A stretch of DNA of 64,000 bases from contig RWJK01001463.1 of NCBI GenBank assembly GCA_004335835.1, positions 1-64,000 on the forward strand, read 5' to 3'. The translations under genes and the position numbers were made by a program. Numbering within the stretch: the first letter of the stretch is position 1; the number at the start of each line of letters is the position of its first letter. The notes beneath the pieces are model-generated. The model worked only from the letters and a program-made list of their open reading frames with translations, did no database searches and was not told the origin of the DNA. The stretch is from Scenedesmus sp. ARA3 (lineage: Eukaryota > Chlorophyta > Chlorophyceae > Sphaeropleales > Scenedesmaceae). Positions 23,701 to 59,516 of the stretch are shown piece after piece.

Positions 23701-26700
23701 ACACCAGAAGCCGCAAATCCTGTGTGCATGCGCTCATCTCTGCTCCTGCGCACAGCAACAGCCCCGTGCAGCCCCCTGCCGCTCACCGCTTGACCATGAA
23801 CTCCGGGTAGCATGGCGCGTTCACGTTGGTCACCAGCACTGCATACTGCTGCGCGTTCACAGCCGTGCGGTGGCCGTTCCTGTCGTACGCGTTGACTGTC
23901 TTGCGGTAGCGCACGCTGGGCTTGGCCAGCATCACCTGCAGCACAGACAGCAGGGCACAGCCACGCATGACCGATACAACATATGAATAATGGTGCTGCT
24001 TTCTGGAGTTTATCATACACACTGTCAGCAAACAAACTGCCCGCTTGTGCTGCTCTGCTCACCTTGCCAATGTCGATGTCAGCAGCCTCCTCCTCAGTCA
24101 GCCTGCATGGCACAGCAACAGCAGCAGCAACATGCTCGAACATTACACCCAAGATAAGTATGTGTTGTGTAGGGTGCTGCTTGGCATGGAATGGGCAGGC
24201 TCAGCTAGCTGCGACATGCATGCAGTGGCTGGCGAGTGGCCAATGCAATGTTGTTGAACTGCCCACTTGCAGACAGGCACAACATGGCCGCATATCCTCA
24301 GCCTGTTGCCACATCGCACGGGTCAAACACAGTGCATTGCTGCCTCCAATCCAGCCGCAGCGTGTGCTCACTTGCGCAGCTTGCCGTCCTTGGTGGCCAC
24401 CTGGTCCACCTGCGTCCACCACTTGTATGCCACCAGGCTGCCCACGTCAGCGCCGTGCACCTCGCGCGCTGACAAGTCCTCGTTTGTAGACACCCTGGCA
24501 TTGACAAGGGGCACGGGAAATGTGTCACCAGTAGTGGCAGCAGCAGGAGCAGCAGCAGCCGCGTGTTAGCAGGATAGCAGTAGCTTCTCTTGGCCAACTG
24601 ACACAAACTTTCTTGCTGGCTTGGGGGCATTCAACGCATGCTGTTGCGCACGTGGTATGAACGGGAAGAAGCCAATTAGAACACTAACAACACTGCAAGG
24701 TACAACGTTAGGCTGTCCAGTTTTGGCTGCAACGTGCTTTCACAAAAACAACTATTGCACAGGAAGCAGCTTGTGGCTGCAGTATGCTCCAAATCCCACA
24801 TGCATGCAATATGCAAGTCCAAATGCCCACGCTGGCGTCTCACCTGTGGGGCGCCTTGCCGCCAGTCGCTGCTGAGTCGCCGCTGCTGCTGGGGCCCCCA
24901 GGAGCTGTCTTGCTGTCAGGCACATGCAGCACCACATCGTCCCCAGACACCTTGCGCGGGCTGGGAGATGCTGCTGTGGCGCCCTCAGACGCCACATCCT
25001 TGCTGCCAGTGCTGCCTGCCCTGCCGTTGGCTGCGGCCGGGCCAGCAGCAGCAGCAGTAGCTGACAGCGCCTCCTCATCTGCTTCCATGTACACTGTGGA
25101 GCAGGCTGCAGTGGCAACTTCCTCATCTCCAGATGCTGCTGCGCCGCTGGCCGCGTCCCGCAGGAAATCACCCTGAATGACGTCATGCGCCAGGTCAATT
25201 TTGACACTCTTGTTGCCAGCCTGCTGCGCTGCTGACTCAACTGACTCCTGCCCTGTCCAGCTGGTCAGGGCCCGCAGCATGCTGCAGAGGAGGCAAAAGC
25301 GGGGCAGGCAGGCAGGGTTTGGTGTTCAGTTTGTGTATGGTGTGCAGGAGGGCACCTTAAATTGACCACACATGGTTCAGGCGTGATGCATGCCTGGTGT
25401 TGCTGCTGCTGCATTTATGTTGATCGCAAATCAAGCTACTTGTGGGTAGCACAGCACGCGCAGGCCCAGCCCTCGCTACTGACGGGTGTTGAGATGGCCG
25501 CTGCTGCTACCGCTGCCCTCACCGCTGGTACCAGCAGCGGTGCTTGAGCGCCTGCAGGTTCGACCTAGTAGTATCTTGCAGGCTAAGCAGTGTCGGCCGT
25601 AAGCAGGCCGCACTGCAGCACGCTGCGCTGTTTGTCACCGCTGGTACCAGTGGCCCTGCTTGACCTTTGCCTCCAAGTACAACCTGGTACTATCTTGGAC
25701 TGCTTAGCCTGCAGGCCGCACTGCAGCGCTCTGCGCTGCCACTCACCGCTGGTACCAGTGGCGCTGCTTGACCTGTGCCTCCAGGTTCAACCTGATATTA
25801 TCTTGCAGGCTAAGCACTTCTGCACTCTGCGCTGCCACTTACCGCTGGTACCAGTGGCGCTGCTTGACCTGCGCCTCAAACAGCTCCTCCTCTGCATCCA
25901 GCATGCCCTCAAACTTGGCCGCACCCAGCACGTCCAGCAGCTTGGCGCCCTTGTGCACCTGCAGGCATGTTGCGCAGTTGAGCATGTGTGAGTCGCAAAA
26001 CAGGTGGGTGTGCTGCTGCGTGTAGGTGAGGTGCGTGCCGCACCCAGCACGTCCAGCAGCTTGGCGCCCTTGTGCACCTGCAGCCATGACGCACGGTTGA
26101 ACATGTGTGAGTCGCAAAACAGGTGGGTGTGCTGCTGCGTGTAGGTGAGGTGCGAGCCGCACCCAGCACGTCCAGCAGCTTGGCGCCCTTGTGCACCTGC
26201 AGGCATGCCGCACAGTTTCAACATGTGTGAGCTGCAAGAGACAGGTGGGCCTGCTGCAGGCCTGAAGGTGAGGCGCTGGCCGCACCCAGCACGTCCAGCA
26301 GCTTGGCGCCTTTGTGCACCTGCAGACATTTTGCGCGGTTGAGCATGTGTGAGTCGCAAAAAAACAGGTGAGTGTGCTGCTGCGTGTAGGTGAGGTGCGT
26401 GCCGCACCCAGCACATCCAGCAGCTTGGCGCCTTTGTGCACCTGCAGATGCAGTGTGTACAAATAACAAACATGTGCTTGTCAGCAGTGCGCGAGTCGGA
26501 AGGAGTCTGCTCCGCCCAGCATACCCTCAAACTTGGCCGCACCCAGCACATCCAGCAGCTTGGCGCCCTTGTGCACCTGCAGGTACACCGAGATGCGAAT
26601 AACAAACGTGCGCTTCTCAGCAGCGCACGAGTCGGAAGGTTTTGCTCCGCCCAGCATACCCTCAACTTGGCCGCACCCGGCACGTCCAGCAGCTTGGCGC

Positions 26701-29526
26701 CCTTGTGCACCCGCAGGCGTGCCGAGCACCTGAGTGTGGTGCATTGCATGTGAGTTATGCAAAAGGGTGTGGGGCTGCTGCAGGCCGGCAAGCAAGTCCA
26801 GGCGCTGGCAGCAGCGTGTTCATCCAGCAGCTGATGTAGCTTGTCAACAAGAAGCGGCAATGCGCATCAAATGACAAATCCACAGCCCTGCCAAGGCATC
26901 GCCCTGTCCAGCCCATTGCCACATGCGCTCACGTGTGTGCCGTCCGCCTCAGCCATGTGCAGGTCCCTCCAGTAGTTGGGGTCATCTCCACCACGCAGGT
27001 AGTGCTGCCGCACCGCCGCATACTGCCGTGTGTGGTACTCCAGCAGCGTGAAGGTCCAGCCCAGGAACAGAAAGCACGTGCACCAGTGCGCCCTGCGCAG
27101 CGAGCGTAACAGCGCAGTGTAGGAGGCCTCAGTGCATACTTACTTGCCAGGAGCACAATGTGTTGGCAGGGCTGGCAGGGCTGCCTGACAGCTGGCACGG
27201 CAGCAATCTAGCTGGCCAAGCTGCCTGCCAGGTCCAGGGATCATGCGCAGAACCACAGTTGCACACGTGAGCACCTCAGCGTTTCCTGCGAGTATCGCAT
27301 TTATGCAGCAACTCCAACCCACACGCACCACATGATGGAGGAGCTTGGGGCGATGTTAGCCATCGTCACGCGCCCATACGACTTGTCGCCAGCGATGTAG
27401 GCTTGCGAGATCTGCAGCGGCAGCACTGCACACAGCAGCAACAGCCGGGAGCAGCAGCATGGCAAACAGCTTGCAGTACAAGTGTGTGGCACAAGAATGC
27501 CTTGACAGCATAAGTGCAGCCCAGACTGTGCAGGCAGCTCATGTTAAACTAGCTTGGCTGCCGCAGAGGAGAGCTGCATCGCTGGGTGCAGCTGCTGTGT
27601 TTTGAATACAAACATGCTGATGTGCCTGCGCTAGATGGCGCAAGTCACACACTGCAAGCTGCACTCACGGAGGCAGCAGCCAAAGATGGCCATGGGCAGC
27701 ATCATCTGCACGCCTACAGCGTGAGCCTTCTGCAGCACCTACAGCACACAGCCACAGCAGCGCAGCGCAGAGTGCAGTGCAAGGCAGCACAGGCACAGTT
27801 GGGCAGGGTGCAGCGAGTGCTGGTGAGGCTGTGCTGCTGCTACTGTCATCACAGGCACTGTCCCCTGCCGTTGAACTTGTAATGGATGCCAGCAGCCGAT
27901 GCACTGCTGCAAGCAGCTGAATCTCACACTGGGGTGCTCAAGTGCTGCAGGCCTTGCGGTATGCCTACAGTCCTGCAAGCTGCTGTTTTCCTGCAAACAC
28001 AAACTCCTCTGCACGCTGGTGCTTGCCTAGTACTCATGCACCATGTGCTCATGCAGAGATTCCTGTCCTGCAACAAAGCCAACCCTGCAAGGCAGCCGGT
28101 GCTGCTAGCTACTCAGTCCTGCAAGCTAGTGCTGCTCTTGTTGCTGGTCTGCCGTTCCCGCTTGTGCTGCTGCTGCCGTCCCCTCACCAGCGCATCCAGC
28201 CCCGCTGAGCGCAGCACAAAAGCATCGCTGACGGTGAACACCGCCTTGAGCCATCCACTGCAGCACACAAACGGCCGCGGCATCAGCCAGAGCACCGCCA
28301 CAACAGCAGCAGCAGCAGCAGCAGAAGGCATGAGGTATGATGTGGCTGGGGGAACAGAGCATGACCAGGGGCGGCAACGGCCGATTTACAACGGCCAAGG
28401 TGGATGTATTGGGCATGTATGGTGAACGTTTGAGGTACACAAGACATCTCAGCCATTCCTCAGCTATACACACAGCATTGCAATGTTATGCTTGCGCCAC
28501 AGCGGCAACTGCTCCTGCTGAGCCCGCTGCTGCTGCTGCGAGCAAGGCAGACGCCGCTGATACTCACAACCACTTGCCAAAGCCGGTCTTTGCAAACGGA
28601 GGAGGCTTGATTGTGACGTATGGCAGGTACTGCACGGAAAAGACCATTGACACGTTTGCAGGCAGTGATGTCAGGGGCAGGAGGCAAGGAGTATTTTGCG
28701 TCAGCATGATGTTTTCGAGGGTAGAGAAGCTGCGGCCAGCTTCCAGGAATAGGACAGCAAACATGTGCTTGTCTGGTTGGACGCACAGAAGGGGTTGAGC
28801 CACAACGAGGATGCTGCTGTGTTGTGCCTTGCAGGACACCAGGCAAGAGGCGCGCTGCCGGCTAGTCATGCTGTGGTGATCAAGTGCATATGAGCTGCTA
28901 GATGCGCCTGCAAGCAAAGAGCATGTATAAGCCCCTTCCTAGCAGGCAACAGCTATAACTCCTTGCTTCCGCATGTTGGCGTCTCAAGCGCTGCAACCAC
29001 TGTTGCTATTCCTGTTGCTGGTGTGGATGCTGTCTACTGTACGCATATGCGTGCTGCTTGCAAGAAGCCCTTAGCAAAACTGGATGCAGCAAGTACTGCA
29101 TCATCATCTTTAAAAGTGAGCAGACGTACGGCAACAGCGAAGTGCACCACCAGAAGTGCACCACCAGCGCAGAGGTGCTATGCGTCATGCTGCTGTTGCT
29201 GCACCCACCAGGCGCAGCTGGTACTGCTTCATGAAAGACCTGAATATAACGAAGCCCAGCATGCATGCTGCTCCAATCGCGGCGTTGAGAGACAGCCTGC
29301 AGGACAGAGGCACTAGTCAGCAGGAAGCAGCAGGTGGCTGCAAGGTGCTGGTGGCAACCGCTGTGCTTGCACTGTTGCTGTGACCAGTCCTGCAAGCATA
29401 CTCAGGGTGCTGACGAGGCATGCAGGGCGCCACTCACGCAGTATACACGGACTGTATGTTGTCCTGCGCCGGCGAAACCAGCCCGGCGTCTGTGCCATTG
29501 GTAGTGGCGTTGAGGTGCGGAGCCAT
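14711..29526 (-). CDS. OSCA/CSC1-like (DUF221/TMEM63) stress-gated cation channel, 28 exons
   Basis: Exons (minus strand, 5' to 3'): 29526-29438, 29296-29209, 28629-28568, 28257-28188, 27705-27669, 27425-27329, 27092-26933, 25958-25843, 25281-24844, 24494-24372, 24102-24063, 23935-23787, 23501-23341, 23066-22924, 22637-22488, 22150-22035, 21696-21630, 21432-21271, 19960-19847, 18868-18771, 18489-18459, 18270-18184, 17847-17714, 17078-16884, 16218-16108, 15638-15555, 15300-15114, 14785-14711. All phases match; 3384 nt, 1127 aa. Family landmarks in order: first TM helix (LNAAIGAACMLGFVIF), FTVSDAFVLRSAGLDAL, IMWAHWCTCFLFLGWTF, AVLVTNVN (about 475), APGPEEVNWQSLWF (about 706), FLPSLLITLW, EGRHYSLSRVDMRMGEIYF (about 810), ALPTSSKFFFTYI, SIISPLIVLFGCAFF and KYESGGLMWP. 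OSCA channels pass cations, including calcium, under osmotic or mechanical load. A 146-codon Ala/Asp/Ser-rich exon (about 240-386) enlarges the N-terminal cytosolic loop. Introns hold many exon-edge copies. Confidence 0.92.
15955..16000 (-). repeat. Donor-side echo of channel exon 25
   Basis: TGTGAACGCCACCATAATGG and flanks repeat the 3' edge of the exon ending at 16108 together with a donor-like CTCTTACCC (GGGTAAGAG on the minus strand). The copy lies downstream of the intact exon in transcription order. Confidence 0.75.
16632..16835 (-). repeat. Donor-side echoes of channel exon 24
   Basis: Two diverged copies of the exon edge CACCTCCAGAACACCCAG (minus strand CTGGGTGTTCTGGAGGTG) start at about 16634 and 16798. 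They lie downstream, in transcription order, of the real donor at 16884. Confidence 0.75.
17128..17395 (-). repeat. Acceptor-side echoes of channel exon 24
   Basis: Three copies of the exon start (minus-strand peptide LLDLFGGPVPPRVSFM or variants) lie at about 17140-17190, 17230-17285 and 17335-17392. The intact exon starts at 17078. Period is about 95-115 bp. Each copy keeps an AG before the exon-like part. Confidence 0.85.
19081..19135 (-). repeat. Acceptor-side echo of channel exon 20
   Basis: GCCACCAGGTACACCAGCCG and the following bases through GCCCTGCAGG repeat the start of the exon at 18868, including its acceptor. The copy lies upstream in transcription order. Confidence 0.85.
19295..19852 (-). 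repeat. 276-bp tandem repeats with the donor side of channel exon 19
   Basis: CTGCCACAGCGTGATGAGCA recurs at 19295, 19571 and 19847, a period of exactly 276 bp. The last copy is the true exon 3' end (residues LLITLWQ). The two downstream copies repeat the exon edge plus intron. Confidence 0.9.
19961..21040 (-). repeat. Ten ~104-bp echoes of the acceptor side of channel exon 19
   Basis: CTTGCAGAACTGCAGG or a close variant recurs at about 20055, 20154, 20259, 20363, 20466, 20571, 20676, 20811, 20913 and 21018. The intact exon has it at 19952. Spacings are 99-105 bp with one of 135. Each unit encodes a version of FCKAVQWELYCSAKS on the minus strand behind a CTGCAG acceptor, then runs into intron sequence. 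Confidence 0.92.
22352..22465 (+). repeat. ~40-bp tandem repeats in a channel-gene intron
   Basis: Three units of ATGCTTTACAGCATACAGCA and the following CATACGACAATACGCATGC lie in the intron between exons 15 and 16. Nearby, CACACAGATAACACACAGACGC is also duplicated (about 22160 and 22212). Confidence 0.8.
25505..25842 (-). repeat. Donor-side echoes of channel exon 8
   Basis: ACCGCTGGTACCAG, the end of exon 8 (residues HWYQR) with its donor, recurs at about 25521, 25637 and 25745. The intact edge is at 25841. Spacings are 96-116 bp. Each copy keeps CAG/GCG-rich exon sequence and a donor-like GGTGA. Confidence 0.85.
25959..26735 (-). repeat. Six ~120-135-bp echoes of the acceptor side of channel exon 8
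   Basis: CACCCAGCACGTCCAGCAGC (or variant) starts at 25922 in the intact exon and again at 26041, 26160, 26283, 26405, 26540 and 26674. Every copy ends with the acceptor CTGCAG or CCGCAG and encodes VHKGAKLLDVLGAA-like peptide on the minus strand before trailing into intron sequence. Confidence 0.93.
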
Positions 29527-30988
29527 GTCTGCTGCCCAGCAACACCACGTAAGGGAAGACGATCGACGCTGTGACACTGACCTTTTGAATGAAACTTATG
29601 TTGCAAAGTAAAAAGATTCGTTTCCACGCCAAGCGCATGGCCTGCTGTGAGCAGGCCGGAGCAATTTACCAGCAGCTGGTCGAGATCGAATGAAGGCCAG
29701 CGAACATCTGGCAAGTCTCGAACTGTGCCAGATGACTGTATCTCAGCACGAGCAAGCCACGGACTGAACCGGCTGGGGAGAGCTCCTGAAGTCGTATGGA
29801 CAGTGACTGTGTTCGCGTTTCTACGCCCATCTACAGCCTGTAGACTACAGGCGACTGTACCTTGGAGTCGCTGACGTTCATGCAACATAGACTCAATTCG
29901 CCTAAAGCGAAATCATCTGTTTGCTTTTCATGTTGCAGCCGAGATCAGGCCGCTACAGCCAAGGCTGACCTGCAGGTTGACCTCCGGCAACGGAAAAGCT
30001 TCATGATGAGATATAAACGAAGTTACATGTTGAGCAAAAGCTCATGAACTGTTAAAGCAGGGCTTAGAGGGCTTCAATACACCATGGCATGAGTAGGGTT
30101 TGGACCTGACGTGGCAGTGCCCCAGCACCTGATCATGAGCACTGCTGAGCAGACGCAAATGAGCAACGTTCCACAGACACAACAGAAGCGGTAGTAGCTC
30201 CAACCGTTTTTCTCCAGGAAAGACTGTGTCAGCTGAGCATTGCTGCCATCAATCCTCAACAGAAAGGTGTCTGCTGAAAAGGTCAAAGTGCACTACCACG
30301 TGTATACAGGCCTTGGTCAAAGTGCACTCAGTACTCAGTAGGCTACCTGTATGAACGTGGCGCTTGCCAAGTGTGGAGTGGCTCTTTCCCCAGGTCAGAC
30401 ATCACCGCACCACTGGACCTAGGATTCAATAATTTGTCAATTATTATCCAGGGTCGCGCTGTGATCCTTTGTGTTGATGGATGAGTGGTCACTGCATGCC
30501 ATGCAGTGCACTGGTGTTCAAAAAAACAGTGCCTTGCAAGCTTGGCCGTGACAGGCCACCTCTGGTGACCTCAACGATCACTGAAGGCTGGTCAGCAAAT
30601 CAACAGATCTTGAAGCTGTGTTGGTGACATGTGTACTGCGACAGTGCAGTACACGTGTGGGTGAGCAGCCAGTGGTCCAGCATGATCACACTCATGCATG
30701 GTCAAAGTGAGAGCCTGAGCAGCTGTGCTGGCTTCGGCAGAACGCTGCATGGATCGTATCAGCAACTACACCACCAACGATTGCATGTGACACATTTGTA
30801 ACGAGCTTATCTAGGGGCACATCTGCGCAAGGGCCAGGGCGGTGTGACCACTGTCTCACACTACAACGGAACTAACCTCTCATGCCCCCTTGCAAGTGGA
30901 TCAACCTCAGCAAGCAGAGCATCTGTTCTACCCTATCAGTCTATTGGTCCTACAGCATCATGCGAGCTGCAGGCAGGCAGTCACGGCG
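29527..30988. other. Divergent intergenic region between channel and ABCC genes
   Basis: The start codons of the minus-strand channel gene (29526) and the plus-strand ABCC gene (30989) face away from each other across 1.46 kb. No coding exon is recognisable. It must hold both 5' UTRs and promoters and could be a shared bidirectional promoter. GTCAAAGTGCACT is repeated at about 30283 and 30316. Confidence 0.6.
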
Positions 30989-54991
<24,003 letters not shown>

Positions 54992-55070
54992 GGGCGCCGA
55001 GTGGTATGAGATTGTTGTCTTGGCGGGATGTTGGGCTGCTGTAGCAGGAGTGAAGTGGCAGCTGCAGGAT

Positions 55071-55075
55071 TGTAA
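55071..55075 (+). terminator. Candidate polyadenylation signal TGTAA
   Basis: TGTAA lies 80 nt after the ABCC stop codon. A second one is at 55241-55245. Confidence 0.5.
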
Positions 55076-57993
55076 AGATGGACAGTCTAGCATGAAAAAT
55101 GCAAATTTGCGCACCTTGAATTGCGTTGCGTGGTAGCTAGCGTCCCTTAGCAGTGTTCTGTTACGGGGATGTTGGTGCTGCATGCAGCAGCAGTTGGGAG
55201 TCACCTGCAGTCTGAAGATGGCGTGTGGGTTCGGCGTGCGTGTAAATGTGAGTCCTGTGCTCAGTTCTGGCAAACGTTGGCTTCTACTGGGTTGTTCTGA
55301 CATGCCTTACACATGTGATTAGGATTGTGTTGGCTGTGCTGCTGTCATCATGATCATGATGCCTGCGCCCCTTGTGTCGCTGGTGTGTTTGCATGCTTCC
55401 AGATGTAACATGCAAATTGCATAGCGCTGTTTCCATCTCGCAGTCCTACCACGTGCAGTGTGAGCATGGCGGCCGCGTTCTCTGATTGCGACAGAGAAGT
55501 CCACAGTGTATCTTCAACACACTGCCGAGGCCATGCCTCGTCACCTGTACGTCCTTGGTGGAAATGTTGAACCTCCCGGTCTAGGGTTTAGGGACCTTCA
55601 GGCTGGCGCCAGCGGCAGTGTTACTAGCCGGTGAATGTTACTGCTGCCACGAATGCAACAAATTCCAAAGTGGCAGTCAACTTCAGGTTACCCCTAGGCC
55701 GTTGCTGGCCAGCAAGGGGCTCAGAAGACACGAAACAGCACTGTCCGCTAGCAGAGGCAGCGCATGTGCGGCTGTTGTTGTGGTGAACACACCGTCAAAA
55801 TCAAACAGCTGGCATGCCCAGAAGACAGCTAGTCTAGGGAATGCCACCGTTGGTGCTGCTGCGTGCCATTGACATAACGCCACTGATCAAGACTAGCAGT
55901 GTTATCAGGTGCCATATGGCATGCATGCGCTGTGTTATTGAATGCAACCTGAAGGGTGGACTAACAACATCTCACAGCATCACACCCAGCAACACCCTAT
56001 GCATGCCCACTCGTAGCGAAGCCGCAGATGCTGCGCGAGGAAAGCTCGTGCAGTGTTTACGTACAGCGGTGCAATGTTGAAGCTGTCGGCAGGTGCTGGC
56101 GCGGTGACTGTGCATCCATTGCAAGCTGCATCAAAGGCAGCAGGTGTGAGACAGCAGTGCAGCACCACACGGCATGCACACTTGCAAACAAACGCACCAC
56201 AGTGGCAGAGGCTGTCATCCTTTAAGCTGGCAACCAGCATGCAGGCCTCCATCAGTATTATCTCAGTGTGACTCAGCCTAAAACCCAGCACCTTTGCACA
56301 GGTGGCTATGTGCGGTGCTGCGCAAAGCAGCCGGCAGACGCGCATACACATCAACCAACAGTCAGCACGGAGGTTGGCGTGATGCTGCCTAGCACTGCAT
56401 TGGCTAGGCATGTAACACAAGCTAACACACGGCATGGAACAGCCAGCATCTGAACATGGCATACGTTGCAGCAAGTCAACATGTGCTCAAGGGGTGATGC
56501 AGCAAGGCATGCCAATGCCTGGGTGGAGCGCTGAGCAGCAAGTGCTGCTGCTGTCACAAGCAGCGCCACGCCAGGGCTTCAACAGAGCCACACACACAAA
56601 GGTGGCTTTGCTCCGGGTGCCTGCTCATTTTCTTTCCCTGCAGCACTCCCAAAACGTAGCGCAGCAATTGTAGCACACTCAAGCCTACTAGGGGTGAGGC
56701 AGGTGTGTCCAGCCACCCGTGTACGGGCAGCTGCCAACAAGCCCTTTGCTGTGGATCTCTAGCAGCACCTGGCAACACAGCACAGGTGCTGGATGCAGGA
56801 TAGCACGAACAGCTGCAGCAATTGTCTTCATGTGTGAGCAAACAGCACACCCGTTACTATAACGGCTCATTTGCAGAGGAAGTTGGCAAAGTAACAGCAC
56901 TCCGGACACAACAACTGATAAGGGTAGTCAGGGATGTGTGTGGGAGCTGCCATGCGGCGGCAGCAGACCAGGAGCTGACTGCTGCACCAGCTGTCAAGCT
57001 AGGCAGCATGTGTGGCATGCAAATCGCCACGCAACACACTTTACGCGGCTTCTTATATCCACAATGCCATGACACAGGCTGTGGCAGCACCTCTAGGACC
57101 GCCGCAACGATTGCAATACTCGGATACACTGTATACCTCAAATGCACTGGGACAGTCTTCAATGCATACGTGTGACCACGCCTTGTAAATAGGACGATTC
57201 TAAGCATGGCAAAAGCATAACTGCGCACCTTGTGGGCAAGGCCTGCAGCAGCACACACACGCACACGCACACGCGCACAGACTCACCCAACCGCACGTAG
57301 CCACCAACCGTGCAGGCACCACAGCGCCAGAGCAATGCACAGCACGCGCATGGTTGTCAGGAAGCCATGTAACAAGCAAGAGCAACATACTATGTAGATA
57401 CCAGGACAGCCGCAGTAATCGTCAAAGTGAGGCTCACCAGGGAAGCCTTCACATGCATCCATTCTCACAAGCCCAAGCCTCACTCGATGAGTCATGAACC
57501 AGCACCCCAAAACCTCAAACTGCCCAAGTCACATGTAGCCACCAACCGTCCAGCCACCACGCTTGCAACCTGCAGCAGAGGTGCAATACATTCAGCTGTG
57601 CCTGTATGTAGTTCTGCGCGCATGTCATGCAACGAGCGCAGCATTCCAAAAGTGTGTGTCATAAGCTCGCACGCCATGCCTCGCACCCTTGCGTCATAAA
57701 CGCCATAATGATGGAACGTGCATGCTGCCGAGGAGACGACTCCACAGCAGCAGCACTGCTGATTGCATGCAGCAGCAGGGCAGCTATTGAGATCACCCAC
57801 ACCGGACCATGCGCCTGGCAGAAGGGGGCCCTTGTACCCACAAAACGTTGCCCATGCACGTGGCACAAACTGTGCAGGGAAGTTGCCCACCTGGTGGAGG
57901 GGCCGCCTTGGTACCCACAAAACGTTGTTTGTGAACAAAACACAAACATTGCAGGGAGTCAGTCGCCCACATCCAACATGCATAACCAAAGTT

Positions 57994-58110
57994 TGATGTA
58001 GAGGTCATAGCATCCAAGGACAAGAGGCTCAACGCCAATTGAGGAAGGTCCTCCAACATACCGCCTCCCATGCGTACGTAGTCAAATAACAGATGCCGGG
58101 CCAAAGATTC
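57994..58110 (-). other. Possible membrane-protein exon (EDLPQL motif)
   Basis: The minus strand reads RHLLFDYVRMGGGMLEDLPQ followed by LALSLLSLD. EDIPQ/EDLPQ followed by a hydrophobic helix is a recurring feature of several poorly described multi-pass membrane proteins of algae and fungi. A separate minus-strand piece at about 58935-59070 (DPCDVIVGMLGVGFHIVISL, behind an acceptor-like CCCCGCAG) may belong to the same gene. Not assembled into a gene. Confidence 0.25.
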
Positions 58111-58149
58111 CATGCCCAGCACCAACAATAAGTAGCCTTGAACATGGTG

Positions 58150-58320
58150 TGCTCGCCGGCGCACCAGCAGATTGCCAGGCAATCAGCAGCATGCCGGGCC
58201 ACCAGCAGCATGCAGGCAACCAGCAGCATATGCCAGGCAACCAGCAACATGCCAGGCCACTAGCAACATGCCAGGCCACTAGCAGCATATGCCAGGCCAC
58301 CAGCAGCATGCAGGCTACGC
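58150..58320 (+). repeat. ~18-22-bp tandem repeats
   Basis: Units of GCCAGGCNACCAGCAGCATA/G recur about eight times with small changes. No splice or coding context is recognisable. Confidence 0.85.
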
Positions 58321-59516
58321 TGCCAGCAGGCCGCCAAGGGCCCGGCGGCCCTGCAGCAGCACGCGCTGTTTTGGGAGAGCAGGGTTGCTGCAGGATCGCT
58401 GCGGTACACCAAAGAGGAGGGATGCTGTGATGCACCAGTGTGAGAGGGGAAACTCTGCAGCGCATTTGAGGGTGGAACATCGCTGGCAGGTACGCTGCCA
58501 AAAGGCTGCACGAACAATGCAGTACGATGGGAGGGATAGAAGAAACTCTGCAATGCCCTAGCGCTGAAATGCAACAAACACCAGCTGGGCAGCAACGCAT
58601 CAACTAGTACAGCGGCAAACGTTTGGCCACGCGCGTTATCACTGCTGCAGCCCAGGTGCCGCATCAGCTCGTGTGGCCTGACAGGCAATAATACTCAAGC
58701 CAGCCGCCACATACGGGTAAAATGGGCTGCATGCCTCATCGCCACATGTTCCGGCAGTCTAAGCATATCGCTTTTGGAATGCTGCAACAGCCACAGCCAG
58801 CACTTGAAATAGGATGTAGAACTGCTTGCTTATGCAGCAGCACCTGTGCCAGGCATATATAAACCATCCATCACATGTGCACGATCCAAACTACTGGCGT
58901 TCTGCCCATGCAGCACACGCACAGCCGCACAGCTGTCACACTGTGTGCAGCCATAAACTTATAACTATGTGGAAACCCACACCCAACATTCCAACAATAA
59001 CATCACATGGATCAGCCTGCGGGGGCACACGGCCCTCGTATGTTTTCACTTTTAGTAACCCCCTCCTTTGCACATAAACACACCTTTGCACATAAACACA
59101 CGGACACACACCGGAGCACCCATAAGGCTGCCTGTCAGGAGCACAGCTGAGGCTCAAACTGAGTAGCATGTGATGCAAGAACACAAAAACAAAACAGCAG
59201 CATCAGGGGTGGTACCGCCGTCCATTTGGTGCGATGCGGTCGGACCGGCGGCATACCTTGGAGCAAACAAAAACTCCTATTTGGCTGATAAAAGCCGCAC
59301 ACCAGAGCAGCGCTGGATTTTGAACTGCAGACCTGGTTCTGCGGATTCATGGTGCTGGGGTGCGTGACAATGCACAGGCAGGCGTGTGAGCGAGGCATGC
59401 CCAGGGCTATAAAGCCCTGGTTATAAGTACAGCAGCAGGATTCATATGCCGCTGTGTTGCTGGCGGCTAGCATGCACATGATCATTCGTGTCGCCAAACA
59501 AGAGGCACTGTGGCGG

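Noticed and set aside
25787..26860. Minus-strand 357-codon continuous frame over the exon 8 echo array
   Set aside because: It looks like a repeat protein (HKGAKLLDV recurring), but it is the intact exon 8 region plus its intronic echoes read through. Only the last copy fits the channel splice phases.
59296..59368. tRNA-like fold with CTGGATTTTGAACTGCAG resembling a Gln-tRNA anticodon arm
   Set aside because: Acceptor-like ends pair partly, but the A and B boxes and the anticodon stem do not match a tRNA.
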